A stretch of 64,000 nucleotides of DNA from Chryseobacterium indologenes. Lineage in GTDB: Bacteria > Bacteroidota > Bacteroidia > Flavobacteriales > Weeksellaceae. Below, piece after piece: positions 63,458-64,000 of the stretch. The position numbers and the translations under genes were made by a program. Position 1 is the stretch's first letter; each line of letters starts with the position of its first letter. The stretch is taken from assembly GCA_002439165.1 (NCBI GenBank), contig DJTE01000001.1, forward strand, positions 12,437 to 76,436, given 5' to 3'. The notes under the pieces are model-generated. The model saw nothing but the letters and a program-made list of their open reading frames with translations. It searched no databases and was not told where the DNA came from.

Positions 63458-63967
63458 TTAAGCAATTTCTTTTGTGCCCATGCTGTTTATCTCCTCTTTA
63501 GCCTGTTTATCAGCGGTATATTTTTTTACACTGATTACTCTGGTATCGCTCCAGTTGTCATGCCACCCGTTATTTCCCAGGAAAGAGAAAGCATCAAAAG
63601 GAACCAGTCTGGAAATATTTCGGATAAAAAAATCCTGAAGGGTGGGAGTAGTTCCGTCTGTACTCATTACTTTGGTTCCTGTAATATATTTTCCGATAGT
63701 TCTTCCTTTTGTAAAATATTCCATGAAAAACAGATACAGAAAATAAACGGCAGTGGTTACTAAAATGTCTTCAACCCTGCTGAGGCTGGCAAGTTTGTTT
63801 GCAATGTTAAGGAAAAAGTCAATGTTCAGTAATTCGTACACAAGAACTGCAAATGTGCCGTACAGGAAAAAAAGTATATATATAACGACCCTGTCAATGA
63901 TGAAATTAGCAAACCTGACCCCCTGTGAGGCTTTGTTATCTTCAATAATTTTTAAAAGTTTTTTCAT
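63458..63967 (-). CDS. RDD family membrane protein
   Basis: This 169-residue protein has the RDD signature R-x-x-N-F-I-I-D-R (RFANFIIDRVVIYILFF, residues 18-34) and KGRTIGKYITGTKV after TM2, then RNISRLVPFDAFS. Three hydrophobic helices are visible. RDD proteins are small integral inner-membrane proteins of uncertain function, sometimes linked to ion or alkali tolerance. It starts at 63967, near the window edge, preceded by TTATTA repeats. The gene is complete. Confidence 0.9.
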   Translation of the reverse strand: MKKLLKIIEDNKASQGVRFANFIIDRVVIYILFFLYGTFAVLVYELLNIDFFLNIANKLASLSRVEDILVTTAVYFLYLFFMEYFTKGRTIGKYITGTKVMSTDGTTPTLQDFFIRNISRLVPFDAFSFLGNNGWHDNWSDTRVISVKKYTADKQAKEEINSMGTKEIA

Positions 63968-64000
63968 GGTATAGTTTAATTATTATTATTATTATTATTA

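Overview
The window looks like chromosomal DNA of a low-GC Bacteroidota, most likely a Chryseobacterium-like member of the Flavobacteriia (Weeksellaceae). The evidence is the protein style (T9SS type A sorting domains, TonB-dependent receptor, many small secreted proteins with leaders ending GLGIANAQ), promoters matching TTG-N19-TAnnTTTG, a class II HMG-CoA reductase as used in the flavobacterial mevalonate pathway, and a fused PyrE-PyrF. I see no transposase, integrase, phage gene, CRISPR array or rRNA. The single RNA gene I can support firmly is tRNA-Cys(GCA) near the right end.

Layout. 0.2-3.4 kb: an MpaB/Lcp-type oxygenase and two tandem paralogous LuxR-type regulators. 3.5-7.0 kb: four consecutive secreted-protein genes with related leaders; the first carries a stop codon inside its signal peptide. 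7.1-10.1 kb: pfkA-gapA glycolytic operon and a DUF4846 lipoprotein. 10.4-12.4 kb: an XRE regulator with a candidate operator, then about 1.2 kb of tandem 260-270 bp non-coding repeats. 12.4-20.7 kb: hydrolase, alkyltransferase-like protein, acyltransferase, a deoxyhypusine-synthase homologue, an HxlR/peroxiredoxin-like pair, and a DNA-repair group (AlkC-like HEAT protein, TIGR03915 protein and its radical-SAM partner). 20.8-28.6 kb: HMG-CoA reductase, an overlapping chain of small membrane/secreted genes, a ClC protein, sucC, MscS and a 1-Cys peroxiredoxin. 28.7-32.3 kb: outer-membrane protein and an iron-uptake unit (TonB receptor plus PepSY protein). 32.5-44.6 kb: mostly housekeeping (oxidoreductase, ABC-F, nucleotidase, GH25 lysozyme, NDH-2, trmD, deoC, dusB). 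44.8-52.8 kb: cell-surface block with a 1078-residue outer-membrane protein, two T9SS cargo proteins and an M1-peptidase-like/beta-barrel fusion. 52.8-59.3 kb: UMP synthase, YkvA, thioredoxin-like proteins, aroC, a polytopic membrane protein and a glycine-zipper lipoprotein. 59.6-64 kb: gene-poor, AT-rich, with a lipoprotein, a glycosyltransferase, a 74-residue protein, tRNA-Cys, an RDD protein and an unusual number of promoter/terminator signals not tied to genes.

The most unexplained parts are (i) the 10.99-12.15 kb tandem array and its dispersed relatives at about 16.4, 18.5 and 26.6-26.9 kb, and (ii) the 60.1-63.2 kb stretch, where four plus-strand intrinsic terminators sit behind no ORF, two of them preceded by the same 24 bases and one by a perfect flavobacterial promoter. 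These suggest small transcripts or micropeptide units. I do not see a clearly recognisable new defence or biosynthetic system. All family assignments are by recognition of motifs, without database searches.
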